From Aeromonas molluscorum 848 (GTDB lineage Bacteria > Pseudomonadota > Gammaproteobacteria > Enterobacterales > Aeromonadaceae): DNA of 64,000 nt. Below the pieces are notes generated by a model. It did not search any database, was not told the origin of the DNA, and worked only from the letters and a program-made list of their open reading frames with translations. Each line of letters begins with the position of its first letter. The stretch's first letter is position 1. Of this stretch, positions 48,120 through 57,610 are shown piece by piece. A program made the position numbers and the translations under genes. The stretch spans positions 24,154 to 88,153 of the forward strand of contig NZ_AQGQ01000002.1 of NCBI RefSeq assembly GCF_000388115.1, given 5' to 3'.

Positions 48120-50780
48120 ATGTCTGATATCCTGAAGAACGATGTGGACCCGATAGAAACGCTGGAGTGGCTTGCCTCTCTGGAATCCTTGTTGCGTGAA
48201 GAGGGTCCGCAACGCGCTCAGTTCATCCTTGAACAACTGGCCGAGAAAGCCCGCGTTAGCGGTGTGGAAGTGGCTGAGAAAGCGAATCGCGATTACATCA
48301 ATACCATTCCTGCCACTGACGAACCGGCTTACCCGGGCGATCAGGAGATGGAGCGCCGTATCCGTGCCATCATCCGCTGGAATGCCGTGATGATAGTGCT
48401 GCGTGCTTCTAAAAAGGATCTGGACCTGGGTGGTCACATGTCCTCCTTCGCTTCCAGTGCCACCATCTACGAAGTCTGCTACAACCACTTCTTCCGTGCT
48501 CGCAACGAGAAGGATGGTGGTGATCTGGTTTATTTCCAGGGTCACATCTCCCCGGGCATCTATGCTCGTGCCTTCGTCGAGGGTCGCCTGACCGAAGACC
48601 AGCTGGACAACTTCCGTCAGGAAGTGGACGGCAAGGGTATTCCTTCCTATCCGCACCCGAAACTGATGCCGGAGTTCTGGCAGTTCCCGACCGTCTCCAT
48701 GGGTCTGGGCCCCATCGCCGCCATCTATCAGGCGCGTTTCCTGAAGTACCTGACCGACCGTGGCATCAAAGACTGCGCCGAACAGACCGTGTACGCCTTC
48801 CTGGGCGATGGCGAGATGGACGAGCCGGAAGCCAAAGGCGCCCTGACCGTTGCCGTGCGTGAAAAGCTCGACAACCTGGTGTTTGTGGTCAACTGCAACC
48901 TGCAGCGTCTGGACGGTCCTGTCGTGGGTAACGGCAAGGTCATCAACGAACTGGAAGGCCTGTTCGCCGGCGCCGGTTGGGACGTGACCAAGGTTATCTG
49001 GGGTCGCAAGTGGGATGAGCTGCTCAAGAAAGACACGTCCGGCAAGCTGATCCAGCTGATGAACGAGACCGTGGATGGTGACTACCAGACCATGAAGTCC
49101 CGCGATGGCGGCTATGTGCGTGAGCACTTCTTCAATCGCTACCCGGAAACCGCTGCCCTGGTCAAAGACATGACCGACGAGGAGATCTTCGCCTTAAACC
49201 GCGGTGGTCACGATCCTCGCAAACTGTTTGCCGCCTTCTCCAAGGCTGCAGAGACCAAAGGCAAGCCGACCGTGATCCTGGCCAAAACCATCAAAGGTTA
49301 TGGCATGGGTGAAGCGGCCGAAGGCAAGAACATTGCCCACCAGGTCAAGAAGATGGATCTGGGCTCCGTGCGTCACCTGCGCGATCGTTTCAACCTGCCG
49401 GTCACCGACGAGCAACTGGCAGAGCTGCCGTATCTGAAGATCGAAGAGGGTACCGAAGAGTACAAGTACCTGCACGCCCGTCGTGCCGAACTCAAAGGCT
49501 ATGTACCGACCCGCCTGCGTGAGACCACCACCACCCTGGACATCCCGGCACTGGAGACCTTCGGTCCGCTGCTGGGCGAGCAGGCCCGTGAAATCTCCAC
49601 CACCATGGCGTTCGTGCGTTCCCTGAACGTGCTGCTCAAAGACAAGTCCATCGGCAAGCGCATCGTTCCCATCCTGGCTGATGAAGCCCGTACCTTTGGT
49701 ATGGAAGGTCTGTTCCGTCAGATCGGTATCTACAGCCCGCATGGTCAGCAGTACACCCCGCAAGACCGTGACATCGTCTCCTACTACAAGGAAGACAAAC
49801 AGGGTCAGGTTCTGCAGGACGGCATCAACGAGCTGGGCGCCATGTCCTCCTGGCTGGCTGCTGCGACCTCCTACAGCACCAACGATTGCCCGATGATCCC
49901 GTTCTACATCTACTACTCCATGTTCGGTTTCCAGCGGATCGGTGACATGGCGTGGGCAGCCGGTGACCAGCAAGCCCGTGGTTTCCTGCTGGGCGCGACT
50001 TCCGGTCGTACCACTCTGAACGGTGAAGGTCTGCAGCACGAAGATGGTCACAGCCACATCCTGGCCGGCACCATCCCGAACTGCATCTCCTACGATCCGT
50101 CCTACGCCTATGAAGTGGCGGTGATCGTACAAGACGGCCTGCGCCGCATGTACGGTGAGAAGCCTGAGAACGTCTTCTACTACATCACCACCCTCAACGA
50201 GAACTATGCCATGCCGGCCATGCCGGAAGGCGCCGAGGAAGGTATTCGCAAGGGTATCTACAAGCTGGAATCCGTGGCCGGTACCAAAGCCAAGGTACAG
50301 CTGCTGGGTTGTGGCTCCATCCTGGGTCATGTCCGTACCGCCGCCCAGATCCTGGCCAGCGAGTACGGCGTGGGTTCCGACGTGTTCAGCGTGACCTCCT
50401 TCAACGAGCTGGCCCGTGATGGTCAGGACGCCGATCGCTGGAACATGCTGCACCCGACTGCTGCTGCCCGCGTCCCCTACATCACCTCGGTACTGGGTTC
50501 CGAAGCCACCATAGCCGCGACCGACTACATGAAGTCCTTCGCCGAGCAGGTACGTGCCTTCATGCCGACCGAGAACTACCGTGTATTGGGTACCGATGGT
50601 TATGGCCGTTCCGACAGCCGTGCCAACCTGCGTCGTCACTTTGAAGTGAACGAGTTCTATGTCGTGGTTGCTGCCCTGACCGAACTGGCCAAGCGCGGTG
50701 AGATCGACAAGCAGGTTGTGGCCGACGCCATCGCCAAGTACGGCATCGATGCCGACAAGGTTAACCCGCTGTACGCGTAA
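48120..50780 (+). CDS. aceE: Pyruvate dehydrogenase E1 component AceE
   Basis: An 886-residue homodimeric, thiamine-diphosphate-dependent E1 that decarboxylates pyruvate and reductively acetylates the lipoyl group of AceF. The ThDP/Mg motif is GDGEMDEPEAKGALTVAV...NCN at about residues 230-261. Length is one residue short of E. coli (887). Codon use is highly biased, as expected for an abundant enzyme. Its last 8-10 codons and the following ribosome-binding region recur twice, in decayed form, in the spacer before aceF. Confidence 0.98.
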   Translation: MSDILKNDVDPIETLEWLASLESLLREEGPQRAQFILEQLAEKARVSGVEVAEKANRDYINTIPATDEPAYPGDQEMERRIRAIIRWNAVMIVLRASKKDLDLGGHMSSFASSATIYEVCYNHFFRARNEKDGGDLVYFQGHISPGIYARAFVEGRLTEDQLDNFRQEVDGKGIPSYPHPKLMPEFWQFPTVSMGLGPIAAIYQARFLKYLTDRGIKDCAEQTVYAFLGDGEMDEPEAKGALTVAVREKLDNLVFVVNCNLQRLDGPVVGNGKVINELEGLFAGAGWDVTKVIWGRKWDELLKKDTSGKLIQLMNETVDGDYQTMKSRDGGYVREHFFNRYPETAALVKDMTDEEIFALNRGGHDPRKLFAAFSKAAETKGKPTVILAKTIKGYGMGEAAEGKNIAHQVKKMDLGSVRHLRDRFNLPVTDEQLAELPYLKIEEGTEEYKYLHARRAELKGYVPTRLRETTTTLDIPALETFGPLLGEQAREISTTMAFVRSLNVLLKDKSIGKRIVPILADEARTFGMEGLFRQIGIYSPHGQQYTPQDRDIVSYYKEDKQGQVLQDGINELGAMSSWLAAATSYSTNDCPMIPFYIYYSMFGFQRIGDMAWAAGDQQARGFLLGATSGRTTLNGEGLQHEDGHSHILAGTIPNCISYDPSYAYEVAVIVQDGLRRMYGEKPENVFYYITTLNENYAMPAMPEGAEEGIRKGIYKLESVAGTKAKVQLLGCGSILGHVRTAAQILASEYGVGSDVFSVTSFNELARDGQDADRWNMLHPTAAARVPYITSVLGSEATIAATDYMKSFAEQVRAFMPTENYRVLGTDGYGRSDSRANLRRHFEVNEFYVVVAALTELAKRGEIDKQVVADAIAKYGIDADKVNPLYA

Positions 50781-50946
50781 GAGGATTGAGCACCCTGTCC
50801 GGACTTGCGTGCCGGACAGGGCCTTGCCCAGGTTAATGCGACATAAGGGTAAGAGGACAAACACAGGGTCCGGACGGCAACAACGAGTCGGAACCTGCTC
50901 TTGCCAAGGTTAACGCGATAAACGTACGCGTAAGAGGATAAAGCAC
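50757..50946 (+). repeat. Three degenerate tandem copies of the aceE 3' end plus ribosome-binding region
   Basis: Copy 1 is the end of aceE itself (AAGGTTAAC...ACGCGTAAGAGGATTGAGCAC, 50757-50793). Copy 2 is AGGTTAATGCG...GGTAAGAGGACAAACAC (50830-50864). Copy 3 is AAGGTTAACGCG...ACGCGTAAGAGGATAAAGCAC (50906-50946), ending two bases before the aceF ATG. The spacing is 72 and 77 bases. Copies 1 and 2 are each followed by a hairpin built from CCTGTCCGG/GGTCCGGAC-type sequence. Only copy 3's AGAGGA is placed to serve aceF. Confidence 0.85.
50793..50821 (+). other. Intercistronic hairpin aceE-aceF
   Basis: CCCTGTCCGG / CCGGACAGGG, a perfect 10-bp stem with a 9-base loop and no T-run. A partly decayed counterpart (CAGGGTCCGGAC...GTCGGAACCTG) follows in the second repeat unit. 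It may stabilise or process the aceE message rather than terminate it. Confidence 0.6.
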
Positions 50947-50947
50947 A

Positions 50948-52820
50948 ATGTCCAAACAGATTATGGTGCCGGATATCGGTGCCGATGAAGTAGAAGTGAC
51001 CGAGATCATGGTCGCCGTGGGTGACAAGGTCGAACTTGACCAGTCCCTGATCGCCGTGGAAGGTGACAAAGCCTCCATGGAAGTCCCGGCTCCGGCCGCG
51101 GGTATCGTCAAAGAGATCCTGATCAAGGTGGGCGACAAGGTTGCCACCGGTTCCCAGATCATGATCTTCGAAGCCGAAGGCGCTGCCGCCGCTCCGGCTC
51201 AGGCTGCCGCTCCGGTTGCCGCCGCACCGGCGGCTGCCGCTGCCAAAGACGTGCACGTACCTGACATAGGTGACGACGAGGTCGAAGTGACCGAGATCAT
51301 GGTTGCCGTGGGCGACATGGTTGAAGCCGACCAGTCCATCATCGCCGTGGAAGGTGACAAGGCCTCCATGGAAGTGCCGGCGCCGTTCGCGGGTCGCGTG
51401 GTCGAGATCAAGGTTGCCGCCGGCGCCAAGGTCTCCACCGGTTCCCTGGTGATGGTATTCGAAGTGGCTGGTGCCGCGACCGCTGCCGTGGCCTGCTCCG
51501 GCTCAGGCCGCCGCTCCCGTGGCAGCGGCGCCTGCCGTCGCCGCTGCCAAAGAAGTCAACGTGCCGGACATCGGCGGTGACGAAGTGGAAGTGACCGAGA
51601 TCATGGTCGCCGTGGGTGACAAGGTCGAAGCCGACCAGTCCCTGATCGCCGTGGAGGGTGACAAAGCCTCCATGGAAGTGCCTGCGCCGTTTGCCGGTGT
51701 GGTGAAAGAGATCAAGGTGAAGGCGGGTGACAAGGTTTCTACCGGCTCCCTCATCATGGTATTCGAAGTGGCTGGAGCAGCGCCTGCCGCCGCCCCGGTC
51801 GCTCAGGCTGCTGCTCCTGCTCCTGCCGCTGCTGCCCCTGTTGCTCAAGCCGCCGCCCCGGCTGCTGCGTCCTCCGACTTCGTTGCCAATGACGCTTATG
51901 TTCACGCCTCTCCGGCCGTGCGTCGTCTGGCTCGCGAGTTCGGTGTCAACCTGGCCAAGGTGAAAGCCTCAGGTCGCAAGGGCCGCATCGTCAAAGAAGA
52001 CGTGCAGGCTTATGTGAAGGATGCGGTCAAGCGTGCCGAGTCCGCTCCGGCTGCGGGTCAAGGCTCTGGCAATGGCATGAGCGTCGTGGCCTGGCCCAAG
52101 GTTGATTTCAGCAAGTTCGGCCCGGTCGAAGAGCTGGAACTGACCCGGATCCAGAAGATCTCCGGTCCTGCCCTGCATCGCAACTGGGCCATGATCCCTC
52201 ATGTCACCCAGTTCGACGAAGCCGATACCACGGATCTGGAAGCGTTCCGCAAAGAGCAGAACATCCTGGCCGAGAAGCAGAAACTGGATGTGAAGATCAC
52301 CCCGCTGGTGTTCATCCTGAAAGCCGCCGCCAAGGCCCTGGAAGCGCACCCGCGCTTCTGCAGCGCCCTGTCTGCAGATGGCAGCAAGCTGATCATGAAG
52401 AAGTACATCCACATCGGTGTGGCGGTAGACACCCCGGGTGGCCTGGTGGTTCCGGTCGTTCGCGACGTCAACAAGAAGGGCATCCATGAGCTGTCCCGCG
52501 ACTTGGCCGAGATCTCCAAGAAAGCCCGTGCCGGCAAGCTGACTGCTGCGGACATGCAAGGCGGTTGCTTCACCATCTCCAGCCTGGGTGGCATCGGTGG
52601 TACCAGCTTTACTCCGATCGTCAACGCGCCGGAAGTGGCCATCCTCGGTGTTTCCAAGTCCGAGATGAAGCCCAAGTGGAACGGCAAGGAGTTCGTGCCG
52701 CGCCTGATGCTGCCGCTGGCTCTGAGCTATGACCACCGTGTCATCGACGGTGCTGACGGTGCTCGCTTCGTCACCACACTGAGTGGCGTGCTGTCCGACA
52801 TTCGTCGACTGGTTCTGTAA
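50948..52820 (+). pseudogene. aceF: AceF, pyruvate dehydrogenase E2 (dihydrolipoyl acetyltransferase), frameshifted near 51490
   Basis: AceF forms the 24-mer core that transfers the acetyl group to CoA. Three lipoyl domains each carry [11 protein letters not shown] with the lipoylated Lys (domains at about 1-75, 105-180 and 205-280 of the repaired protein), joined by Ala/Pro linkers. A peripheral-subunit-binding domain ([16 protein letters not shown]) and the catalytic domain with [12 protein letters not shown] follow. The first frame ends at 51580; the rest reads in the +1 frame. The break lies in the linker after lipoyl 2, near GTGGCCTGC (51488-51496). Removing one base, or adding two, gives a protein of about 623-624 residues (E. 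coli 630). Confidence 0.88.
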
Positions 52821-52831
52821 ATGTAAATGAG

Positions 52832-52857
52832 AGGGCGAGCACAGAGCTCGCCCTTTT
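52832..52857 (+). terminator. Terminator after aceF
   Basis: AGGGCGAGC / GCTCGCCCT with a 5-base loop and TTT, 12 bases past aceF. lpd probably has its own promoter as well. Confidence 0.88.
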
Positions 52858-52972
52858 CACTTCTCATTTCATTAACAAAATTATAAACTTGCCCCGTTTT
52901 TTCACGGCTGCAGCCGCCTTCTTTGGCATAAGACTGTGCTGTCCGGGGATATAGAACGACAAAGAGGTCATG

Positions 52973-54400
52973 ATGAGTAAAGAAATCAAAACTCAGGTCG
53001 TAGTTCTGGGTGCTGGCCCTGCCGGTTATTCAGCTGCCTTCCGTGCCGCCGATCTGGGTCTGGATACCGTTATCGTCGAACGTTACTCCACCCTGGGTGG
53101 CGTCTGCCTGAACGTAGGTTGTATCCCGTCCAAGGCGCTGCTGCACGTCGCCAAGGTGATCGAAGAAGCCAAGGCGCTGGCCGATCACGGCATCGTCTTC
53201 GGTGCCCCGCAGACCGACATCACCAAGGTCCGCCTGTGGAAAGAGAAAGTCATCAACCAGCTGACCGGCGGTCTGGCCGGCATGGCCAAGATGCGTAAAG
53301 TTCAGGTTGTGAACGGCTTCGGCAAGTTCACCGGCCCCAACACCCTGGAAGTGACCGGCGATGACGGCACGACAGTCGTCAACTTCGACAATGCCATCAT
53401 TGCCGCAGGTTCCCGTCCGGTGAAACTGCCGTTCATCCCCCATGATGACCCGCGCGTATGGGACTCTACCGATGCGCTGGAGCTGACTACCGTTCCTGGC
53501 AAGCTGCTGGTTATCGGTGGCGGCATCATCGGTCTGGAGATGGGTACCGTTTACTCCTCCCTGGGTTCCGAGATCGACGTGGTGGAATTTGCCGATCAGC
53601 TGGTACCGGCTGCCGACAAAGACATCGTCAAGATCTACACCAAGCGTGTTGCCAAAAAATTCAACATCATGCTGGAGACCAAGGTCACCGCAGTTGAAGC
53701 TCGTGAAGACGGCCTGTACGTCTCCTACGAAGGCAAGCATGCCCCGGCCGAGCCGGTTCGCTACGACAACGTGCTGGTCGCGGTCGGTCGTGTGCCGAAT
53801 GGCAAGCTGATGGACGCCGAGAAAGCCGGTGTTGCCGTCAACGAGCGCGGTTTCATCGAAGTGGACAAGCAGTTGCGTACCAACGTGGCTCACATCCACG
53901 CCATCGGTGACATCGTCGGTCAGCCGATGCTAGCCCACAAAGGTGTGCACGAAGGCCATGTGGCGGCCGAAGTCATCGCCGGCAAGAAGCACTACTTCGA
54001 CCCGAAAGTGATCCCGTCCATCGCCTATACCGAGCCAGAGATGGCTTGGGTTGGTCTGACCGAGAAGGAAGCCAAGCAACAGGGCCTGAACTTTGAAGTC
54101 GCCACCTTCCCGTGGGCTGCTTCCGGTCGCGCCATCGCATCAGACTGCTCTGACGGCATGACCAAGCTCATCTTCGACAAAGACAGCAACCGTGTCATCG
54201 GTGGCGCGATTGTCGGTACCAACGGCGGTGAGCTGCTGGGCGAGATCGGTCTGGCCATCGAGATGGGTGCCGATGCCGAAGATCTGGCGCTGACCATCCA
54301 CGCCCACCCGACTCTGCACGAGTCCGTGGGTCTGGCTGCCGAGGTGTACGAAGGCTCCATTACCGATCTGCCGAACGCCAAGGCCAAAAAGAAGAAGTAA
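52973..54400 (+). CDS. lpd: Dihydrolipoyl dehydrogenase Lpd (E3)
   Basis: A 475-residue FAD-linked disulfide oxidoreductase shared by the pyruvate and 2-oxoglutarate dehydrogenases and the glycine cleavage system. FAD loop VVVLGAGPAGYSAAF, redox-active Cys45 and Cys50 (GGVCLNVGCIPSK), NAD loop VIGGGIIGLEMG, and the His-Glu pair in HAHPTLHESVG. I use the second of two adjacent ATGs (52973), which matches the E. coli start and has better spacing from AGAGG; 52970 is possible. Confidence 0.97.
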   Translation: MSKEIKTQVVVLGAGPAGYSAAFRAADLGLDTVIVERYSTLGGVCLNVGCIPSKALLHVAKVIEEAKALADHGIVFGAPQTDITKVRLWKEKVINQLTGGLAGMAKMRKVQVVNGFGKFTGPNTLEVTGDDGTTVVNFDNAIIAAGSRPVKLPFIPHDDPRVWDSTDALELTTVPGKLLVIGGGIIGLEMGTVYSSLGSEIDVVEFADQLVPAADKDIVKIYTKRVAKKFNIMLETKVTAVEAREDGLYVSYEGKHAPAEPVRYDNVLVAVGRVPNGKLMDAEKAGVAVNERGFIEVDKQLRTNVAHIHAIGDIVGQPMLAHKGVHEGHVAAEVIAGKKHYFDPKVIPSIAYTEPEMAWVGLTEKEAKQQGLNFEVATFPWAASGRAIASDCSDGMTKLIFDKDSNRVIGGAIVGTNGGELLGEIGLAIEMGADAEDLALTIHAHPTLHESVGLAAEVYEGSITDLPNAKAKKKK

Positions 54401-54422
54401 TTCTCTTCTCTCAGCCCGATAT

Positions 54423-54451
54423 AAAAAGCCGCTCTTCTGAGCGGCTTTTTT
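54423..54451 (+). terminator. Terminator of lpd
   Basis: A5-GCCGCTC-TTCT-GAGCGGC-T6 hairpin, a strong rho-independent terminator. Confidence 0.95.
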
Positions 54452-54517
54452 GTTTCTGGGTAAATAGTGAGATTTGTTTGGGGCTGGTTGCTATGCTGAG
54501 GGCTGCTACTTCACGCG

Positions 54518-55486
54518 ATGGATCCTGCAATGCAAACACCAGCCACTCCTGACAACGAACGCCTGCGCCTCGATGCGCTGCGTCGTATGGCCATTTTGGA
54601 TACTTCTGCCGAGGAAAGATTCGACCGGATCACCCGCATGGCCCGCAACATGTTCGATGTACCCATCTCGCTGATATCGCTGGTGGATGAGGATAGGCAG
54701 TGGTTCAAATCCTGCTGTGGCTTGCCTGTGCTGGAGACGCCGAGGGACATCTCCTTCTGCGGTCATGCCATTCTTGGCGATGACCTTTTCATGGTGGAGG
54801 ATGCGACCCGGGATCTGCGCTTTGCCGACAATCCGCTGGTATCTGGCGATCCTCATATACGTTTCTATGCAGGCAGCCCGCTGCAGATTGCGGGGGGGTA
54901 CAAGTTGGGAACCCTGTGCATCATAGATCGTAAGCCACGCCTGCTGGATGAGCGTCAGCGGGATTTGCTGACGGATCTGGCCGGCATGGTGGAACGCGAA
55001 CTGGTAGCGATCCAGCTGGCCACCATGGATGAGCTGACCGGCATCACCAACCGCCGCGGTTTCATGCTGTTGGCACACAAAAGTCTGCAACTCGGTCATC
55101 GTCAGGGGCGAGCGGCGACCCTATTGTTTCTCGATCTCAACCGGTTCAAGGAGATCAACGACCGGCTGGGACACGACGTCGGTGACGATGCCCTGCGACA
55201 GATGGCGTGTCTGATGTGTGGCGTCTTTCGGGAAGCAGACATCTTCGCCCGACTGGGCGGGGATGAGTTTGCGGTATTGCTGCCGGGCACGGGGCCGGCA
55301 GAGGTGCCACCGGTGCTGGCGCGGCTGGATGAGGCCCTGGCCGGGTTCAACCGGGAGAGCGGCAAACCTTATCGGTTGAGCTGCGCGGTCGGAGTCGGGC
55401 ACTATGATGCGCTCTCGCCGCCGGCGCTGGATCTGCTGCTGCAACAGGCGGACAAGCAGATGTACGATTGTAAAAAAGGGCGCTAG
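54518..55486 (+). CDS. GAF-GGDEF diguanylate cyclase
   Basis: A 322-residue soluble protein: N-terminal GAF domain (about 20-160; FDVPISLISLVDEDRQWFKS, ISFCGHAI) and a C-terminal GGDEF domain (about 165-320). The active-site GGDEF is at 247-251 and an RxxD inhibitory site (READ, 238-241) sits the canonical five residues before it, so it should make c-di-GMP with product feedback. The GAF ligand is unknown. It is monocistronic; its stop codon lies in the loop of its own terminator. Confidence 0.93.
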   Translation: MDPAMQTPATPDNERLRLDALRRMAILDTSAEERFDRITRMARNMFDVPISLISLVDEDRQWFKSCCGLPVLETPRDISFCGHAILGDDLFMVEDATRDLRFADNPLVSGDPHIRFYAGSPLQIAGGYKLGTLCIIDRKPRLLDERQRDLLTDLAGMVERELVAIQLATMDELTGITNRRGFMLLAHKSLQLGHRQGRAATLLFLDLNRFKEINDRLGHDVGDDALRQMACLMCGVFREADIFARLGGDEFAVLLPGTGPAEVPPVLARLDEALAGFNRESGKPYRLSCAVGVGHYDALSPPALDLLLQQADKQMYDCKKGR

Positions 55487-55500
55487 CAGCGCCCTTTTTT
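55472..55500 (+). terminator. Terminator overlapping the end of the GGDEF gene
   Basis: A6-GGGCGCT-AGC-AGCGCCC-T6; the stop TAG (55484-55486) forms part of the loop. On the other strand the same bases encode the last residues of the small lipoprotein. Confidence 0.93.
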
Positions 55501-55666
55501 GGCTTGTCCCGGTGGACAGAAGGTGCCATAACCCCCGCGATCGCCGTCACTGACCCGGATCCGGGTATTGTCCACGCTGACATCGGCTCCGTGCACTCGC
55601 ACAGGCCCGCTGCTACAGGCGCAAAGCAAAACCCCCCAGCAACATAGTCACAATCAGCTTACCCAT
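55483..55666 (-). pseudogene. Small lipoprotein, about 60 residues, frameshifted at 55632-55637
   Basis: ATG 55666 follows a perfect AGGAGG. The frame reads MGKLIVTMLLGG and then stops after 17 codons. Removing one base from the run of six C (plus strand 55632-55637) gives MGKLIVTMLLGVLLCACSSG, a lipoprotein signal with Cys in LCAC. It continues through GADVSVDNTRIRVSDGD and GYGTFCPPGQAKKGRC to TAG at 55483, 60 residues in all. The mature part has a Cys pair and a basic end. I do not recognise the family. The good ribosome-binding site, lipobox and sensible downstream frame support a real gene with a base-count error. It converges on and overlaps the GGDEF gene by four bases. Confidence 0.65.
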
Positions 55667-55758
55667 AATACCTCCTGCTATTTTCTTGATTATGGGGCAT
55701 TTCCAGGCCGGGACGGAGGCGAGTTTGCGAGTATGCGTCATGGTTTGCCGCTGATATG

Positions 55759-55784
55759 GCAGGGAGCGCCGCAGTGCTCCCTGC
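55759..55784 (-). terminator. Hairpin downstream of the first chemoreceptor gene
   Basis: GCAGGGAGC / GCTCCCTGC, 9-bp stem with an 8-base loop, 10 bases after the stop on the leftward strand; no T-run. Confidence 0.6.
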
Positions 55785-55793
55785 GTGTGGGGA

Positions 55794-57440
55794 TTACAGC
55801 CGGAAATTGCCCACCAGCTTGTCGAGCTGACCGGAGAGCTGCTGCAGTCCTCGGCTGGAATCGGTGAGGCGGTGGGCAATGTCGGTAGTCTCCATGGTGA
55901 GCAGGTTGATATCTTCCACGTTGCGGTTGATCTCGCCCACCACGCTGGATTGCTCCTCGGTGGCGGTGGCCACCTGGATGTTCATGTCGCTTATCTGGGT
56001 GATGTGCGAGGTGATATGACCCAGAGCCTCGTTGGCCTTGTCGGCTTGTGCCACCACGGCCAGGCTCTGGCTGCGTCCCTCGGCCATGGCACTCACGGCG
56101 CGGGCGGACTGAGCCTGCAGGCTGTTGATCATCTTCTGGATCTCCTCGGTGGAGGCGGCGGAGCGGCTGGCGAGGTTGCGTACTTCGTCGGCCACCACGG
56201 CGAAGCCACGACCCTGTTCACCGGCCCGTGCGGCCTCGATGGCGGCGTTGAGTGCCAGCAGGTTGGTCTGCTCCGAGATGCTGCGGATGGTGTCGAGTAT
56301 GCTGCCGATGGCATCGGTCTGACCGGCCAAAGAGCCAATTACGCCGGAGACCTCTTCCAGCTCGTTGGAGAGCCCCACTATGCCGTGGCGGGCTTGCGCC
56401 ACCACGCCAGCCCCTGACTCTGCCTGCTCGTTGGCCTGCTTGGCGACTTCGGCGGCCAGGGAGGCATTGCCGGCTATCTCGCCGACGGTGGCTCCCATCT
56501 CGTGGATGGCGGTGGCGACCTGGACGGTGCGATCACGCTGGGCGGTGCAGTTGCGCTGGGTGAGCTGAGCCTGATTGGCGACCTCGGAGGCCGTGCTCGC
56601 CAACTGGCGCGAGTTGCTCGCCACCTCTTCGATGGCGCCATGGATGCGGGCAACGAAGTGGTTGAAGCTGCGCGCCACCTCGGCCAGCTCATCCTTGCCC
56701 TCGATCTCGGCCCGGCTGTCGAGCGCCAGATGTTCGGCCGCCTCGCCGATGTGGCGTTGCAAGAAGCTGACCCGACGACGCAGGCTGCTGAGGATCTGGC
56801 TCGAGACCAGCAAGGAGATGAGGATGGCGATCACTATGATGGCGATCATCTGGTTGCGGCCACTGCCATAACTCTCTTCACTCAGCTGGTTGCGCTGCTG
56901 GGCCTGGCTGATGAGGCCATCGAGCAGGGCGTTGGCCCCCTTGCGCATCACGCCGTAAGTCTGGCTGTAGCGATCGCGGTAGATGCCGCGCGCCACCTCC
57001 ATCTGATCGTTTTCCAATGCCTGCAGCATGGGAGTCAGCTCGTCTCGCTCCATCTGTTCAAACTGGCTGAGCAGTTTCTGAGCCTCGGCCCGAGCGCTGG
57101 GATCAACTTGCGCATCCACCGCCTGCTGCATGGCCTGGCGCATCTCGGGAATGTCTTCGGTGCGCGTCTCCTTGACCCGGGTCAGTACCCCCTTCTCGTC
57201 GCGCAGGGAGCTGTCTTGCAGCAGCATCATGTCGATGCCGACCCGCATGCGCGGGATGCGCGAGGCAACCTCGGCCATGGCCCGCATCGGCGTGGCCGTG
57301 TTCTGATAGAGCTCATCAGCCTGACGCTTGATGTCGCCCATGCTGCGCAGGCTGGCGCCGCCGACCAGCAATAGAGCGATGCAAGGCACGGTGACGGCCA
57401 GTATGAGTTGAGACTTGAGGGTGATCTTTCCTGCGAGCAT
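55794..57440 (-). CDS. Methyl-accepting chemotaxis protein with four-helix-bundle sensor
   Basis: A 548-residue chemoreceptor. TM1 (about 10-30), a periplasmic four-helix-bundle-type sensor (about 32-195; [29 protein letters not shown]), TM2 (about 197-217), HAMP (about 218-272) and a long cytoplasmic signalling coiled coil with the hairpin tip [20 protein letters not shown]. It ends LVGNFRL, without a CheR-binding NWETF pentapeptide. AAGGAG precedes the ATG at 57440. The ligand cannot be read from sequence. Its signalling module is almost identical in DNA to that of the next receptor upstream. Confidence 0.93.
   Translation of the reverse strand: MLAGKITLKSQLILAVTVPCIALLLVGGASLRSMGDIKRQADELYQNTATPMRAMAEVASRIPRMRVGIDMMLLQDSSLRDEKGVLTRVKETRTEDIPEMRQAMQQAVDAQVDPSARAEAQKLLSQFEQMERDELTPMLQALENDQMEVARGIYRDRYSQTYGVMRKGANALLDGLISQAQQRNQLSEESYGSGRNQMIAIIVIAILISLLVSSQILSSLRRRVSFLQRHIGEAAEHLALDSRAEIEGKDELAEVARSFNHFVARIHGAIEEVASNSRQLASTASEVANQAQLTQRNCTAQRDRTVQVATAIHEMGATVGEIAGNASLAAEVAKQANEQAESGAGVVAQARHGIVGLSNELEEVSGVIGSLAGQTDAIGSILDTIRSISEQTNLLALNAAIEAARAGEQGRGFAVVADEVRNLASRSAASTEEIQKMINSLQAQSARAVSAMAEGRSQSLAVVAQADKANEALGHITSHITQISDMNIQVATATEEQSSVVGEINRNVEDINLLTMETTDIAHRLTDSSRGLQQLSGQLDKLVGNFRL
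56101..56325 (-). repeat. Near-identical signalling-domain repeat, copy A
   Basis: This tract of the first receptor gene matches 57918-58142 of the second with only a handful of differences per 225 bases; lower but still high identity extends over about 0.9 kb in total. The copies are direct repeats 1,817 bases apart. Confidence 0.85.
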
Positions 57441-57580
57441 GGTGACTCCTTTAAGCTGCTGGGTTGGCCGCTAATCTAGCCGCTGTCGATGACAATTAGC
57501 GGTCTGGTACTGCGTGGGCACCCGGATATCCCTACCCGGGAGGGTTGCCCGCGCGGGGCCAGGGTCATCTCAATAGTTGC

Positions 57581-57602
57581 AGAGCGCGCCTGGGCGCGCT
57601 CT
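57581..57602 (-). terminator. Hairpin downstream of the second chemoreceptor gene
   Basis: AGAGCGCGCC / GGCGCGCTCT, a 10-bp inverted repeat with a minimal loop, nine bases past the stop; no T-run. Confidence 0.6.
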
Positions 57603-57610
57603 GGTCAGTG

